Source of the DNA: Dermatemys mawii
Lineage: Eukaryota > Chordata > Testudines > Dermatemydidae
Assembly (NCBI GenBank): GCA_007922305.1
Contig: ML677343.1
Coordinates: 35,223,541-35,287,540 of the forward strand
Direction: 5' to 3'
DNA length: 64,000 bases
The position numbers and the translations under genes were made by a program. The notes beneath the pieces were generated by a model. It ran no database searches, had not been told where the DNA came from, and saw only the letters and a list, made by a program, of their open reading frames with translations. Every line of letters begins with the position of its first letter. Position 1 is the stretch's first letter. Of this stretch, positions 33,966 to 44,940 are shown in pieces.

Positions 33966-34245
33966 CATCACCCCCAGTCCAACGGGCTGGTGGAGAGGTT
34001 CAATGGGATGCTAAAGATTATGCTGAAAACCTTTATGAACCAGCACCCGCAGGACTGGGACAAGTACTTACCTCACCTGCTGTTCGCATACCGGGAGGTG
34101 CCCCAGGAGTCTACCGGATTTTCACCTTTCAAACTGCTATATGGACAGAGGGTAAGGGGGCCCCTGGACCTGATGAGAGACGAATGGGAGGGGGAGGCCG
34201 CTCCCGAGGGAGAATCGGTGGTGGAGTATGTCCTGACCTTCCGGT
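33966..34245 (+). pseudogene. Ty3/gypsy integrase, C-terminal part of catalytic core, inverted relative to its N-terminal part
   Basis: The plus strand reads HHPQSNGLVERFNGMLKIML, then HLLFAYREVPQ and FSPFKLLYGQRVRGP. This is the C-terminal half of a gypsy integrase core, with the catalytic Glu in LVERFN. It would directly follow the minus-strand piece that ends at 32934. It breaks off exactly where the LTR begins (34246). The longer frame that contains it (33831-34367) is an accidental fusion with linker and LTR sequence. Confidence 0.9.
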
Positions 34246-34629
34246 TGTCACGGGGGGTGGGGAAGTTGCGTTCCCACACCCCCCACTTCCTGGGATTCAC
34301 AGTGATTCTTAGCCAGCCAGTAGATCAGAAGGTTTATTTGAGATGCCAGGCACACAATCCCACTTAGAGCTGTCAGTACAAACAGGCCCCCTTGGCCCGG
34401 CCCTTCTGGGAGGCAGGGATATGAGACCCCGAATCCGGGCTCCCTCCACTTTCCCAGCCAGCGTCTAACCCCTTTTCAAAAAACTCCAACGTCTGCCTCC
34501 CCTTTGTTCCCTTGCCAGCCCCAAGGTGTCAACTCCCCTCCCCCTCCATCTCAGGTTACAGCTCCAGGTTTCCAGGTTAGAGTAGCTTAGCCTCAAGAGT
34601 TATGTCCACCCTTCCCCCTACTTGTCACA
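34246..34629 (-). mobile_element. LTR, minus orientation, related to the one at 49450
   Basis: On the minus strand it starts TGTGACAAGTAGGGGG (34629) and ends in a TGACA terminus at 34246. Internal text such as tgggattcacagtgattctt and cagtagatcagaaggtttat matches, in reverse, the LTR at 49450-49806. Flanks differ: gag on the right, inverted integrase on the left, and no 5-bp duplication. It therefore marks a rearranged junction rather than a simple insertion. Confidence 0.85.
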
Positions 34630-35315
34630 GATGTACCTTTCTGTTTCCTCAGGAACACCCTCTAAGAACTGCTCCATTTGCATTAGGAAAGACAGCTCTT
34701 CATGAGAGTTAGCCTTTGCTCCTGATATCCAGGCATCCCAATTTTTTACAGTGTGGTAGGCGTGTTGGGAAAAGGCCATGTCCGGGTTCCACTTTAGGGC
34801 TCTGAACTGCCGACAGGCATGCTCGGGTGTTATCCCCATTCTGATTTGGACCTGTTTTTTAAAAAGTTCATAATTGTTCATGTTTGAGGCATTTCTGCTG
34901 CCACCTCTGCTAAGGGTCCACTGAGCTGTGGCCTCAGCTCCACCATATACTGGTCTTCGGGGAGGCTGTACTCAAAACAGGTCCTCTCGAAATTGGCTAA
35001 GAAGGCCTCTGTATCATCGCCTGCCTTGTAGATGGGGAATTTCCTGTGATGGAAAGCAGTACCTGGAGAAGGGTTGTTAGGCAGGGCTGGTATATTCTGC
35101 GCAGCCTTTGCCTTTTGTAACTCCAGTTCATGCTGTCTCTCTTTTTCCTTCATCTCTATAGTCCTCCAGTGTGCAGCGTCTGCGCGCTTTTCCTCTAGTT
35201 CTTGCTCCAAGCGTTTTTCTCTCATTCTCTCCATCTCTCGGATATGTTCCCTTTGTCTCTCCTTAGCTTGGAATTTGGCTAATTCTAAATCCTTTTGGGC
35301 CTTACTGCCTGTCAT
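34630..35315 (-). pseudogene. Ty3/gypsy gag with SCAN-like capsid end
   Basis: The frame 35315-34878 starts MTGSKAQKDLELAKFQ and forms a highly charged coiled coil (REMERMREKRLEQELEEKR), then a FPIYKAGDDTEAFLANFERT block typical of gag proteins related to SCAN domains. A second frame, 34881-34618, continues with FRALKWNPDMAFSQHAYHTV and FLMQMEQFLEGVPEE. The two frames differ, so there is a frameshift near 34880. The reading frame runs into the LTR at 34629, where it is cut. Structural protein of the retrotransposon, broken. Confidence 0.8.
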
Positions 35316-35859
35316 TTTAATCTTTCTGTGTTTAACTTACTAACTGAAAATTAAACAAAATTTTCTTATATCACTTGGAAATTCTTTCAGCAGGGTGTTA
35401 ATTCTCTGCCTACCAGCAGAGGGAGAAATACCCCACTACTCTGATTCTCAGAAAAACTGGACTGGCCAGTTTCTCCCCCTCCACAGGGAACCCCTGGGGT
35501 GGTTACCTAGCCCTTAACGAGCGTATTTAACTCTTAACTGCAAACCTGGGCTAATCTCTGCTATCCAGCAGGAGAAAACCCTCTCCAAAAAGAAAACTTC
35601 AGCTCTCTGCCCTCAGGCAGCTGAAAAAGACAAAGCGTGGAGCTGTCTACAGCTCCAATACCTGAAAAACAAGTTTCACCAGAGTGACCCCCTGTGGTGT
35701 TTACCTCAGCACAATTGCCTGCTTCACTCCTTGCTGAGAGGTCATTAGCATTTCCAGCTAGAGAAAAACTGCTTGTTCTCAGTAACTGGAAATTTAAACT
35801 GCTTTCTGCAAAATTCTGTTTTTTAGATTCACAAAATTTCATCCCACCACTGCCAACCA
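35316..35859 (-). other. gypsy leader with primer-binding-site-like start
   Basis: This is the untranslated stretch between the LTR and gag on the minus strand. It begins TGGTTGGCAGTGGTGGG directly after the LTR end. A TGG at this position is expected for a tRNA primer-binding site because it pairs with the tRNA CCA end. The tRNA species is not identified. Confidence 0.6.
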
Positions 35860-36637
35860 TGTCAGGATTGCCTCCCCACTCAGAACTGTAGGGTACAGAT
35901 GTGGGAACCCGCATGAAAAAAGAAATAACCCCCCAAGCTTATTTTACTTGCTTAGGTTATCTTTTTCCCCCCAGAACACAAACTTCTCCTGTGTCTGGAA
36001 CTAACTGCTGCCACCACCAAACTCAGTATTCCAAAAACGAGGACAAAGGGGAGTTCGGGACCCTTCTTTCCCTTTCCACTAAACCCCCCAAACTACTTCC
36101 TTCCCTGGGAAGCTTGAGAGAAAAAAAACAGACCTCACCTGATCCTGCGAGACGTGCCCGATCCAAAACCAGGATCTTACACAATGGAAAACAAGCAGTC
36201 AATTTCTTAAAAGAAAGATTTTAATTAAAGAAAAAGAAAGGAATAAATCCCTTAAAAAAGCAGTAGAACAGCACTACAATAATCAATAAAGAGTTAAAGA
36301 CAACCACCTCCCTGAATTTCTCCTCCTGCTGAAGCTTTACAGTATTAGTGAAACACAGAGATGAATTTCCACCCACTGGAGAATTTTCCAAGTGATAAAA
36401 AGAAGGTAACTTACTGACTACCTTACTTGATAGAAAGCTTATAGTTACAGTGAAAGAAATAGCTGTGATTCATCCCATAGCCGAGTTGAACAGAGCAAGA
36501 CCCAGAGAGAAACTGAAACTCAAAATCCTTTGTCTCCTGAGGAATATTTCATTGGTCAGTTTTCCACCTCTCAGGTTACCTCTAGCTTAAACCCTTACAG
36601 GCAAACACTAATTCTAGGCTACTTTATACTTATGACA
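35860..36637 (-). mobile_element. 5' LTR of the gag-bearing gypsy element
   Basis: On the minus strand the unit starts TGTCATAAGTATAAAG (36637) and ends CAATCCTGACA (35860), so it has TG...CA termini. It is followed by the leader and gag in the same orientation. It differs in sequence from the LTR at 34246-34629, so two LTR families meet in this locus. The forward frame 35901-36224 is not a gene. Confidence 0.75.
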
Positions 36638-36744
36638 GACCTTCTCTGCAGCAATGAAACCTTCTCTGACCTGGGATCTTCACTGGTCCTTTTGGTGTTA
36701 ACTGAGCCACTATTTGAAATTTTAGTGACATACTTGCTTCCTTT

Positions 36745-37385
36745 GATCTGTGAAGATCATCTTTCGAGGGGCCATTCCATTGACAAAAACAGTAGGAGAG
36801 CTAGGGGCCCTTTTGGCTGATACACCATACTCAGTATTCCATAAGGATAAGGTTTCCTTGGGACTATAGCCCAAAAATAATCTCAGACTGTCACCTAATC
36901 CAGACAATACATTTTATCTCTCTTTTTCCCTAAAGCCATGTGCCTCCAATGAGGCAGGAGACTTCATTCCATGGATGTACGCCAGACATTGGTATTCTAC
37001 TGACAAAGAACAAAATCATGAGGAAATTGTCTAAACTGTTCATTTCATTGGCAAAATGGATAAAGGGACAGGCAAACTCTTTTCAGAGACTTTTTAAGTG
37101 GATTTCAGGCCATATCTTAGTCTAGTACCAGTTAGCTGATACCCTTCCTCCACAAGGTGCGAGGCTCACTCTGCTAGAACCAAGGCAGCTTCCATAGCCG
37201 TGCTTCACGAAGTGCCCCACTTGTTAACATCTGTAAAGTGGAAAGCTCTATCCCTTCCTTCACAAAACCTTATGCCCTAATAAAAGCCTCTGGAGCTGAT
37301 GTACCCTTTGTCTTGGCAGTCCTTTACTCATCAATATCACACAAGTCTTTGCACCCTTCTCCCCAGTAGAAAGAGGAATACAGGT
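36745..37385 (+). pseudogene. DIRS1-like tyrosine recombinase relic
   Basis: Plus-strand pieces in shifting frames read LRGAIPLTKTVGELGALLAD and VFHKDKVSLGL (36755-36870), then KLFISLAKWIKGQANSFQRL (37027-37090). AHSARTKAASIAVLHEVP follows at about 37151-37212. HSAR is the H-x-x-R box of tyrosine recombinases. Order and spacing follow the recombinase of DIRS1-like retroelements in vertebrates. Stops and frame changes make it non-functional. A terminal repeat follows at 37409. Confidence 0.75.
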
Positions 37386-37408
37386 AGAGCCAGTACTCGA
37401 AGGAAAAA

Positions 37409-37725
37409 GGTTACTCACCTGTATAATAATTGGAGTTCTTCGAGATGTGGGTTACTATCTGTATTTCACTATCCACCCTTCTTCCCCTCTGCTTCGGATC
37501 TTTACTCAAGATTCATAGTAGAGAAGGAACTGGAGAAGACATTAGATTCATGCTGTCCCTTATACCCTTGGAGCTTGAGGAGAGGAAGGGCGCAGGCACT
37601 GACCAACAGACTCTAGTAGCAAAAATCTTCCCATATCGGGTGCATGGAGTGCAGACATTCCCGTAGTGGAATACAGGGAGGGAGCAGCATCTCAAAGAAC
37701 TCCAGTTACTATAAAGTGAGTGCTC
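37409..37725. repeat. Terminal repeat of DIRS1-like element, related to 18578-18898
   Basis: The left end GGTTACTCACCTGTATAATA, then ggagttcttcgagatg, is complementary to the right end (catctcaaagaactccagtt, then actataaagtgag). The internal length and its position right after a recombinase tail match the unit at 18578-18898. Confidence 0.6.
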
Positions 37726-38564
37726 TCTATCTGGGGATCTGAGGACTCCAGCTTATTGCCAGAGGCGCTTGTATTAGCTTTTTTTCAAGCTGGTGTGGGT
37801 GGGGAGAGGAACTTGACATGCACATACTCAAATGATCGGGGGCAGGACCGTTACACACCACCTACACACATCCCAAAGTGAGGCAGGACTGGTATACTGT
37901 TTTCTGGTTCCAGCATCTTCTTTACTGCTTGTTATGCTCGAGGTATCTGGCTGCATTGGGAATGGCACCGTTAATCTTTCTGTAATATCACCGCTGGTAG
38001 AACACCCTACTAGAGTGAGGAGTCAGCCTGCCAAGGTTCTGGCTTTGTGTAGGTTGTACTCTTTCCTACTATGTTAAAACATGTAATAATCAGCTTTTGG
38101 AAAATTCCCTCTCTACAGTATTTCCAACCTCAGGTTCTCAGAATGATGATATATTAAAAATACATTATAGCTCTTTGTTTTTCTGTCTGGGGTTTGAGCT
38201 TTAGCATTAATGTTTTAAGGCTTTCCTTTGCAACCAGGAAGCCTAGAAAATTATGCTTTCAAATGGAAGCTGATAGTCTCACATTCTTGCATGTCTCCAG
38301 GACCTGAGGTTTTAACAAAAACACCAAATATTCAAGAGTTGCAATAAAATCATGAGAGGTGGCAATGCTGTCCCTGTGAAACAGAGTGTATCTAAGCTCT
38401 TTTAGGACAGACCCGGTAGTGGTGACAAGGGTGAGCCAGCCGTATGTATAAGCGTAGGGAGCATGGTAAGCTGTAATTTGTCCTATATTACCTGGACACA
38501 GGGAGTGGGGAAGTATGCGATGCTCCCAAAGGTATGGCGTGAGCATGAGATCCTTGACATTTAG
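37726..38564. other. No gene recognised
   Basis: No supported feature. Confidence 0.35.
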
Positions 38565-38657
38565 TAGATTTAGTTGGCGTTGGTCCTGCTTTGAGCAGGG
38601 TTTGGCCTAGATACCTCCTGAGGTCCCCTCCAACCCTGATATTCTCTGATCCTATGA
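38565..38657 (+). mobile_element. CR1 LINE 3' end
   Basis: The text ggcctagatacctcctgagg, then tcccctccaaccctgatatt and ctctgatcctat, is the characteristic CR1 3' terminus in plus orientation. Only about 90 bp remain. Confidence 0.75.
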
Positions 38658-38659
38658 CA

Positions 38660-40014
38660 TAGGAGTGGGAGGTTGTAATGGAAACATGACATTTTTAATA
38701 GATGGAGGCAGCTAGTAACCTCTATGTGATTGGTGTGTGTGTAGGAAGGAAGCAGTAATCTCTGCTTGAAATTGTGGCTATACTAGGGAGAGGGGGAAAG
38801 AGGGGCCAAGAGAGGATATGATGATCTACTTATTTTAATGTCAGTCCTCTGAACCAAGGGGCTCGAAAGGACATGTGATCCAGGCTATGTTTAGGGCAGG
38901 GTGGGGGAAGCATTTCTGTAAGAAAAGGAAACTGTTAAAGTAACCAAAGGCTGTCCTCAGGGGAATCGTCGTATGTATGTGTAATGGTGAATGAGCTTGG
39001 GTGTGTATCTGGCTAACTAGCAATCCACTTCCAGGCCTGGAGAAGCCTTTCTTGGGCTCCTCATGAAGAGTATTCTAATCCTTTGATCCTCCGACTACAA
39101 CATAGGGATGAGACTTCATTTTTATTGTTCCTTTCTCAGAGTGAAAGGGAAAATTATAACCCAAAATGCACTGTCCTAACATCCAAACTCTTCAAGAATC
39201 CTCTTGTTTTCATTTGTTCTGATTCCTGGGCCTGCTCTAGAATATCTTAGTGGGGGTTCACAGTATTCTCAAGTGATATGTTTAGGGGTGTTTGCAAATC
39301 CATGTTTGTGGAGTAACCTGTGGAAATTACAGCATGAGCTTTGTTCTTGCAGCAGCGGCTCAGTAGTGATCATTCCCTTTTCCTCTTGTGTTCGACTGAG
39401 GATTCCCTAGAGGAAGAACCTGATTATCTGCTTTGCTGTGTTCAGCTTAGGGCGGATGGAAGCATCTGTTGTGTGAAGCGATGAGTCTTGGCCTGTTTAG
39501 CAGGTGTAGGATCGAACTGGTAATTTAAGGCCAGTTACAGTTGAAAGGGAAGCTGTTTCTGGTGGATGTGGGGGCACTTTCATTGTGTGGTATTTAAACC
39601 AGCCAACTGGAGACCAAGGTGTCACACACTTCCAGTTTTGATGCACTAGTTGGGAAGAATGCAAGTGATAAACAGCAATGCCAGAGCGTGGTAATGTCGA
39701 TCAATAAACCAGAGGATGTTTCAGATTCTGGAATAGTAAGAAACAGGGAGGCCACTCCATGGAGTATATTGTAAATGTGCCTACCCAAAACTATACCTGA
39801 GAGGCACAGATACCAAGGAGCCCACCACACCATAGGTCCCAAAGAGAGAAGGAGGTGGGGTCCAAATACCTGAAACTGTGTTTGGTCAGGAGGAGGGATT
39901 GCGATGGGGCTCTAGCACATACCTCAAGTGATTTCCCAAAAGAGGAGATGCTGGGTATGAGATGCTTTTCCTTGCTCTGGAGCAGCCTTGTACCTTCACA
40001 GGGTATTTGAATTT
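38660..40014. other. No gene recognised
   Basis: Short frames only. No splice-flanked exon or repeat end could be fixed. Confidence 0.35.
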
Positions 40015-40022
40015 AAAACATG

Positions 40023-40427
40023 CATAGGCGCCAACCCTGTGGGTGCTCTGGGCCTGGGGCACCCATGGAAAAAAATAGAGGGACTCAGCACCCATTGGCA
40101 GTCCCGCAGGTCAGCACTTCTGCCTCTTGCCCACTGGCAGCCCCACTGATCAGCTCCTTTCCCTCCCTCCCGCCCACCACGATCAGCTGATCTGCTGTGT
40201 GGGGGAGGAGTAGGGGCAGGAAGAGTCGGGGGAGGGACGGAAAGAAGTGGAGCCGGGAGGGATGGGAAGAGGTGGGGCAGGGTTGGGGGTTGGAGAAAGG
40301 GGTGGAGTGGGGGCAGTAAGAGGCAGGGTGGGAATGGAGGCTTTTAGGAAGGGGTGCAGTGTGGGTGGGTCCTGGGGCAGAGCAGGGGTCAAGCACACCC
40401 TGGGATCTGAGTAAGTCAGCACCTATG
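40023..40427. mobile_element. Non-autonomous DNA transposon with perfect 8-bp duplication
   Basis: The ends CATAGGCGCCAAC and GTCAGCACCTATG form an imperfect inverted repeat (CATAGGYGCYRAC). The 8-mer aaaacatg is identical at 40015-40022 and 40428-40435. An 8-bp duplication points to the hAT superfamily although the terminus is not the usual CAGGG. The interior is purine-rich and GC-rich with no transposase. The opposing frames 40085-40396 and 40183-40422 are artefacts. Confidence 0.9.
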
Positions 40428-40435
40428 AAAACATG

Positions 40436-41390
40436 GGTTGCTTTTCTAAGTATTTCTTACCTCCCTTTCCTCCTCGCAATCCATAGGTTCACTCACACTG
40501 ACGTGCTGATTTCTGGTGAAAGAGGGTTACTGCCTGCTTTGCGTGGGCATGATTGTACAGGAACGCTCCAGTAAAAATGAACCTGTCTTCCCGTGAGGAC
40601 CTCAGGGGGCTGAAATGTGACTAACCTTAAATCAGTAGTGTTGAACATTGTCTGGATTTTTCTTGAGGCTTGTTTCCCCATCCCAACAAGTGCTGATAAC
40701 TTTGAGGGGTAAAGGTCCTGTTGTGGTGCAAACTCTACCAGTTGCTCAGCAACACTTGGCTAGCCAGCACTGGGCCTGGAGCCATGCATACTCCTGCAGT
40801 CTCCTCAGTGCTGCTGGTGCCCTGAGAAGTAAACACACAATGCCCAGCCTTATTTTGAGGGCAGTGACTTTGGAATAAAATTGGGCCATGACTACCCCAG
40901 GAACTTTGCGGGGAAACTCTTTACTTATGCTGCCGCTAGTTCAAGTGAGGTTATTTGACAGAGGGAAGAAAACACCAGAAGTTGCAGGAGTCTTGACTGT
41001 GGTAGGGTTTCCCAGAGAGGTGCTACCTCTAGGGCAGCTGAACTGTTGATTACACCTATAGGAATTTTATTTCTAAAAATTCTTTGGGAAGACAAGGCTT
41101 GAAAGAAGAAATTTCTAGCTGCTTTTTGGCATAACCTGGGTGAAAGTGCTTAGGAGTTGTACATTGAAGTAATGTAGTGATAGTACTAATTAGATATGAG
41201 GGGAGGGGCTGATTATGTTCCTGAGAGTTAATTCATATCTCTCAGATGCATCTCATAAATGGTAAAACCTGACCCAGCTACATCAACTATGTTTAACACA
41301 CCACCTTTGTGCTACAGACAGATCTTAGTCAAACTCCCTTTGTTAGCCTCTCTGCTGTTCGCCTAATTGCCTTCTATGATGAGATAACTT
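40436..41390. other. No gene recognised
   Basis: No supported feature. Confidence 0.35.
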
Positions 41391-41394
41391 GCTC

Positions 41395-41640
41395 CTGTGG
41401 TTGAGGGGAAAGCAGTGGACGTGTTATTCCTTGACTTTAATGAAGCTTTTGATATCGTCTCTCACAGTTTTCTTGCCAGCAAGTTAAAGTAGGATGGGCT
41501 GGATGAATGGAATATAAGGTGGATAGAAAGCATTGGGCTCAACGGGTAGCGATCAATGGCTTCATGTCTAGTTGGCAGCCGGTATCAAGTGGAGTGCCCT
41601 AAGGGTTTGTTTTGTTCAGTATCTTCATTAACGAACGGAA
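41395..41640 (+). mobile_element. CR1 LINE internal fragment
   Basis: Plus-strand translation reads VVEGKAVDVLFLDFNEAFDI, then VSHSFLASKL. This is the CR1 RT block around the LDF.KAFD motif. The fragment is truncated on both sides. Confidence 0.8.
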
Positions 41641-42029
41641 TACAATCATAGCCATCCCTGCCATATTGGACCCCTTTCTCTCATAACTCAATTCCATATA
41701 ATGTGGATCACGCCATGCCTGGGCTGAATCTCCTACACCAATGGAACCTCAAAGGGGTTCAGCTACTTCAGCCCGAGGTTGCTTGTACAGACGACCAGGA
41801 AATGTGAAGTGAGGAAGAGGGTAATTTTTAGGACTCACTGACGAACATGGCATTGTCTTCTTCCTCAGCAATGAAGCTGCCATTCTAACAGCTCCAACTA
41901 CAATGGATGCCTGGGATGAGGTTCAGCTCACCACCACAGCGCCTTCTGCTGACCATCCTGGGAATTAGCTCTGGTTTGCCAGTGCGCCCTCATCTAGTGG
42001 TGTTTCGCCACCATTGCTTCTGTCGTCAG

Positions 42030-43090
42030 GTCCCTTGTTGCTCTCATGCATTTTCATCGCATTGAATGCCAGACTTCACCTCAAACCTATCCAAAGGTGA
42101 TTGAAGTCAGTCTATCAACCGGGTAGGCATGAAATGAACTTGGAGGTGGTGGTTCCAGTATGCATCCTCTTGTCTCTGTTGGAATGATATGTTTCCCTAT
42201 CTCTCAGTGAGAACTTATTTTCAGAAGCCACCAGGACTGGTTGGGGAGCATCCCAAGATCAACTTGAGACTCTGGTCCCTGATGGACTCCCAATTACATA
42301 TAAACCTGTTGGAACTCAGAGTGATAAGACTAACATGCCAGGATGCTTCTACCTCTCCTAAAGGGAACAGTCACTCAAGTTCTGACAGACAATACTACAG
42401 CAAAGTATTATATCAAGTGACAGGGAGGGGCAGGATCAGCTCCTCTGGAGTGATGTTTTCAGAATCGTATCAACTTTGTAGCTCAATGTGTACTGGAAGT
42501 ACAGTATGATGTAGCAGATCACCTCAGCAGAAAGGACTCCTCCATGCACAAATGGGCTCTGAAGGATGTGATGAGCAGTTGAGTACTTCAGGAGTACGAG
42601 GTTCCCCTCATAGATCTCTTCGCAACCAAGGAGAGCACAAATTATCACATCTTTTACTCTTGGGAAGCATAAGCCCGACCTCCATATTAGTTATTTTCCT
42701 GGGTCACTGGGGCAGTCATCTGCTGTAGGTCTTCCTGCCATCTGCACTAATTCCCAGAGTCCCCCAGAAGGTGAGAAAAGACAAGGCCTGAATGATAATC
42801 CTAGCACCAGCTTGGCCTCTCCATTTCTGGGTCTTTGAGATGATGAATCAGTCTCTTTAACTATCCACCATGCTACCATCTCTTGAAGACATAGTTTCAC
42901 ACATTGAACCAGGACAGAACCTTGGTCTAGTCCTTTACTCAGATCCTCCGACTCTGTGTCTCGTAATTTGGTTGCTGGTTGTTTGACCTAAGTGGATAGA
43001 GGCTGTTTGCTAGAGGTTCAGGACATTTTAATTCAGAGCAGGAAAGCCTCCTCTCTGTCAGCCTGCTCTAATGAAGAGAAGTTGCATATA
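42030..43090 (+). pseudogene. DIRS1-like reverse transcriptase/RNase H relic
   Basis: Plus-strand pieces read ARLHLKPIQR (42070) and LWSLMDSQLHINLLELRVIR (42269-42328), then a DRQYYSKVLYQVTGRG block. They continue with an LFATKE block near 42615 and end in a PESPRR-like segment (42750-42790). HINLLELR followed by an aspartate-rich segment is the RNase H region of DIRS1-like retroelements. Further text to about 43090 resembles the linker to the recombinase. Multiple frameshifts. Confidence 0.7.
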
Positions 43091-44599
43091 TTTTTGTAAA
43101 ATAAAACCGACATATTTTAATCCTAAACAAGCACAGATGTGTTTGAACCAATCCTGACTCTCATTCCCTTCCAGCCTTATATTGAATATTCCGCTCTCTC
43201 CTCTCTCTAACTTACTGCAGTTGCCTTTCTGCTGGACTCGATGTGCAGCCACCTTGTTAGATTGCTTTTCTGTTGGCCTTCTCCCTGACTCTATTCTGTT
43301 GCAATTCAGCAAGGGGGAGAGCAGAAACTAGAGAGAGAGGAGCTAGAGAAGGCATGTTCCTGGATATTTTCCTGCCTGCTCTATTGAAGCCAGAGTAGAA
43401 GCTTAGTTATACAAAATCTGCTCAGGCCATTCTATTTTCTAACCAGAACAATAAAGGAAGTTGAGCCATCTGGTCTCCCTACAGTGGTGGCTTCAGGGGG
43501 CATTGATTCAAAGATCTGAGGCTAAAAGGAGCCTGTACTGGAAACGGAAAGGGAGAGAGAAGATCCAAATAATATACAATTTGGCAGCTGGGAGAGAAGG
43601 TAAGGAAAAGCAGTCCGAGTTAATGGCATCAGCATGTTGAAGGGAGGGCACATTATAAACATGCAATGATTTGTGGGGGAGCACAAAGAAATGGCATGGA
43701 AAACCAGACCCATTCATAAAGGAGGAAGGACGCAAAATCCAAAATGATTCTAATAGGGCTGAGCTCCCTGCCACAGCTACTACTGAGCCCTCCTGGGTGA
43801 GAGTATTGGCCTGCAGAAGTCCAGGTAAACACCATCCTGTCCCGTGCCCCCCCCCCCCCCCCACTTCAGTTGTAGGGTATGACTTTACATTTTCTACCCC
43901 AAAGTGTATAGAACAATAATGCTAAAAAAAATTATCCTTTTCTAAACACTGATACACAGCATGTAAAATTGGTCCCTTCCTTACCTGAACTCCTGTGGTT
44001 TGACTGTATTGCTTCTTAGGAGTTTCTGATGTCTGGGGAGGATGCATTCAAGGGTGCTTCTCAGCAGGGTTTTAGTAGATCAAATAAGAATCTGTATAAA
44101 AAAGTAAGTTTGTTGTAAAATTGCTCACCTGTGAGCAAAGCCCCATATTTCTGCTGGGTGCCTGTAAAGTGTCTTTTGAGATCTGTAAAAGAGAATAAGG
44201 CATGTATTTACCAAAAATAAATCAATACATAAATCTGTGTAATGCTTCTTTTGGCCTTGCAACTTAGGTCATCCAGCCAGAATCTAGGGTAATTCTCCAC
44301 ATCACCTTTAATGCTAGCATACTTTTTTGAATATTTTGTTTGATTTATTTCTCTCATTTAAAATCTTTCTTTATTGTTTCTTCTTCAATCTCCTCTCCTT
44401 TTGCAGCCCTGCATGTAGGTAAGCAGAGTCCCCAAGCTAGTCCAGCCTAACTTGTAGCATTCTTTCATCTATAAAAGTTCAATGCTGATGGTGATGATAC
44501 CTGGGATTATTTATGGGGTTTCATAAAAAAGAAAGAAAAAATACAGACTTGCCTGGCTTCTCTCTTCCTTTTCTCCCCTCCTCCCCTTTCCTTCCCCAC
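43091..44599. other. No gene recognised
   Basis: Includes a run of C near 43848-43862 and intron-like AT-rich DNA. The overlapping frames at 43508-43919 are not supported. Confidence 0.35.
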
Positions 44600-44940
44600 A
44601 GAGGAGTTTAATTTTAAATGATAAATGTGGAAATTAGAGACTGTCGAGAAAATCCAATTTGGTGAGGAGTTTTAAAAATCCCATAATAAACGCAGAGTGA
44701 AATGTATGATTTAATGCGGGGCGCCAATGGCTGCTATTATGTGCTATTAGCAAATCGGGGATGAGAGTGAATCTTTATCACTTGGTGAGTGCGGGCTGGT
44801 CCTGCCTTTCCTTCTGCTATTGATTTGTAGCCGCTTGTCATAATGACATCGGGAAGCAATGAATGGAAGATGTGCTTTTGATAGGATTGAGGGGGTGCGA
44901 AGGGGGAGAGAAAATTCAGCAAGTTTCCTATCTCTTCTTC
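44600..44940. promoter_or_regulatory. Possible conserved noncoding element
   Basis: This block is repeat-free and has a balanced, non-degenerate look unlike its surroundings. It contains atgatttaatgcggggcgcc (44705), aatggctgctattatgtgct, ctttatcacttggtgagtgc, a palindromic TGTCATAATGACA (44837-44849), and gtgcttttgatagg. Such a mix of homeodomain (TAAT), TALE-type (TGACA/TGTCA) and GATA-like sites is typical of developmental enhancers. Conservation cannot be tested here. Confidence 0.35.

Noticed and set aside
33806..34312. 168- and 178-codon plus-strand frames
   Set aside because: They are accidental joins of antisense linker, integrase and antisense LTR sequence.
43508..43919. Cluster of overlapping frames of 60-118 codons
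   Set aside because: No motif, no splice sites, and the frames conflict with each other.
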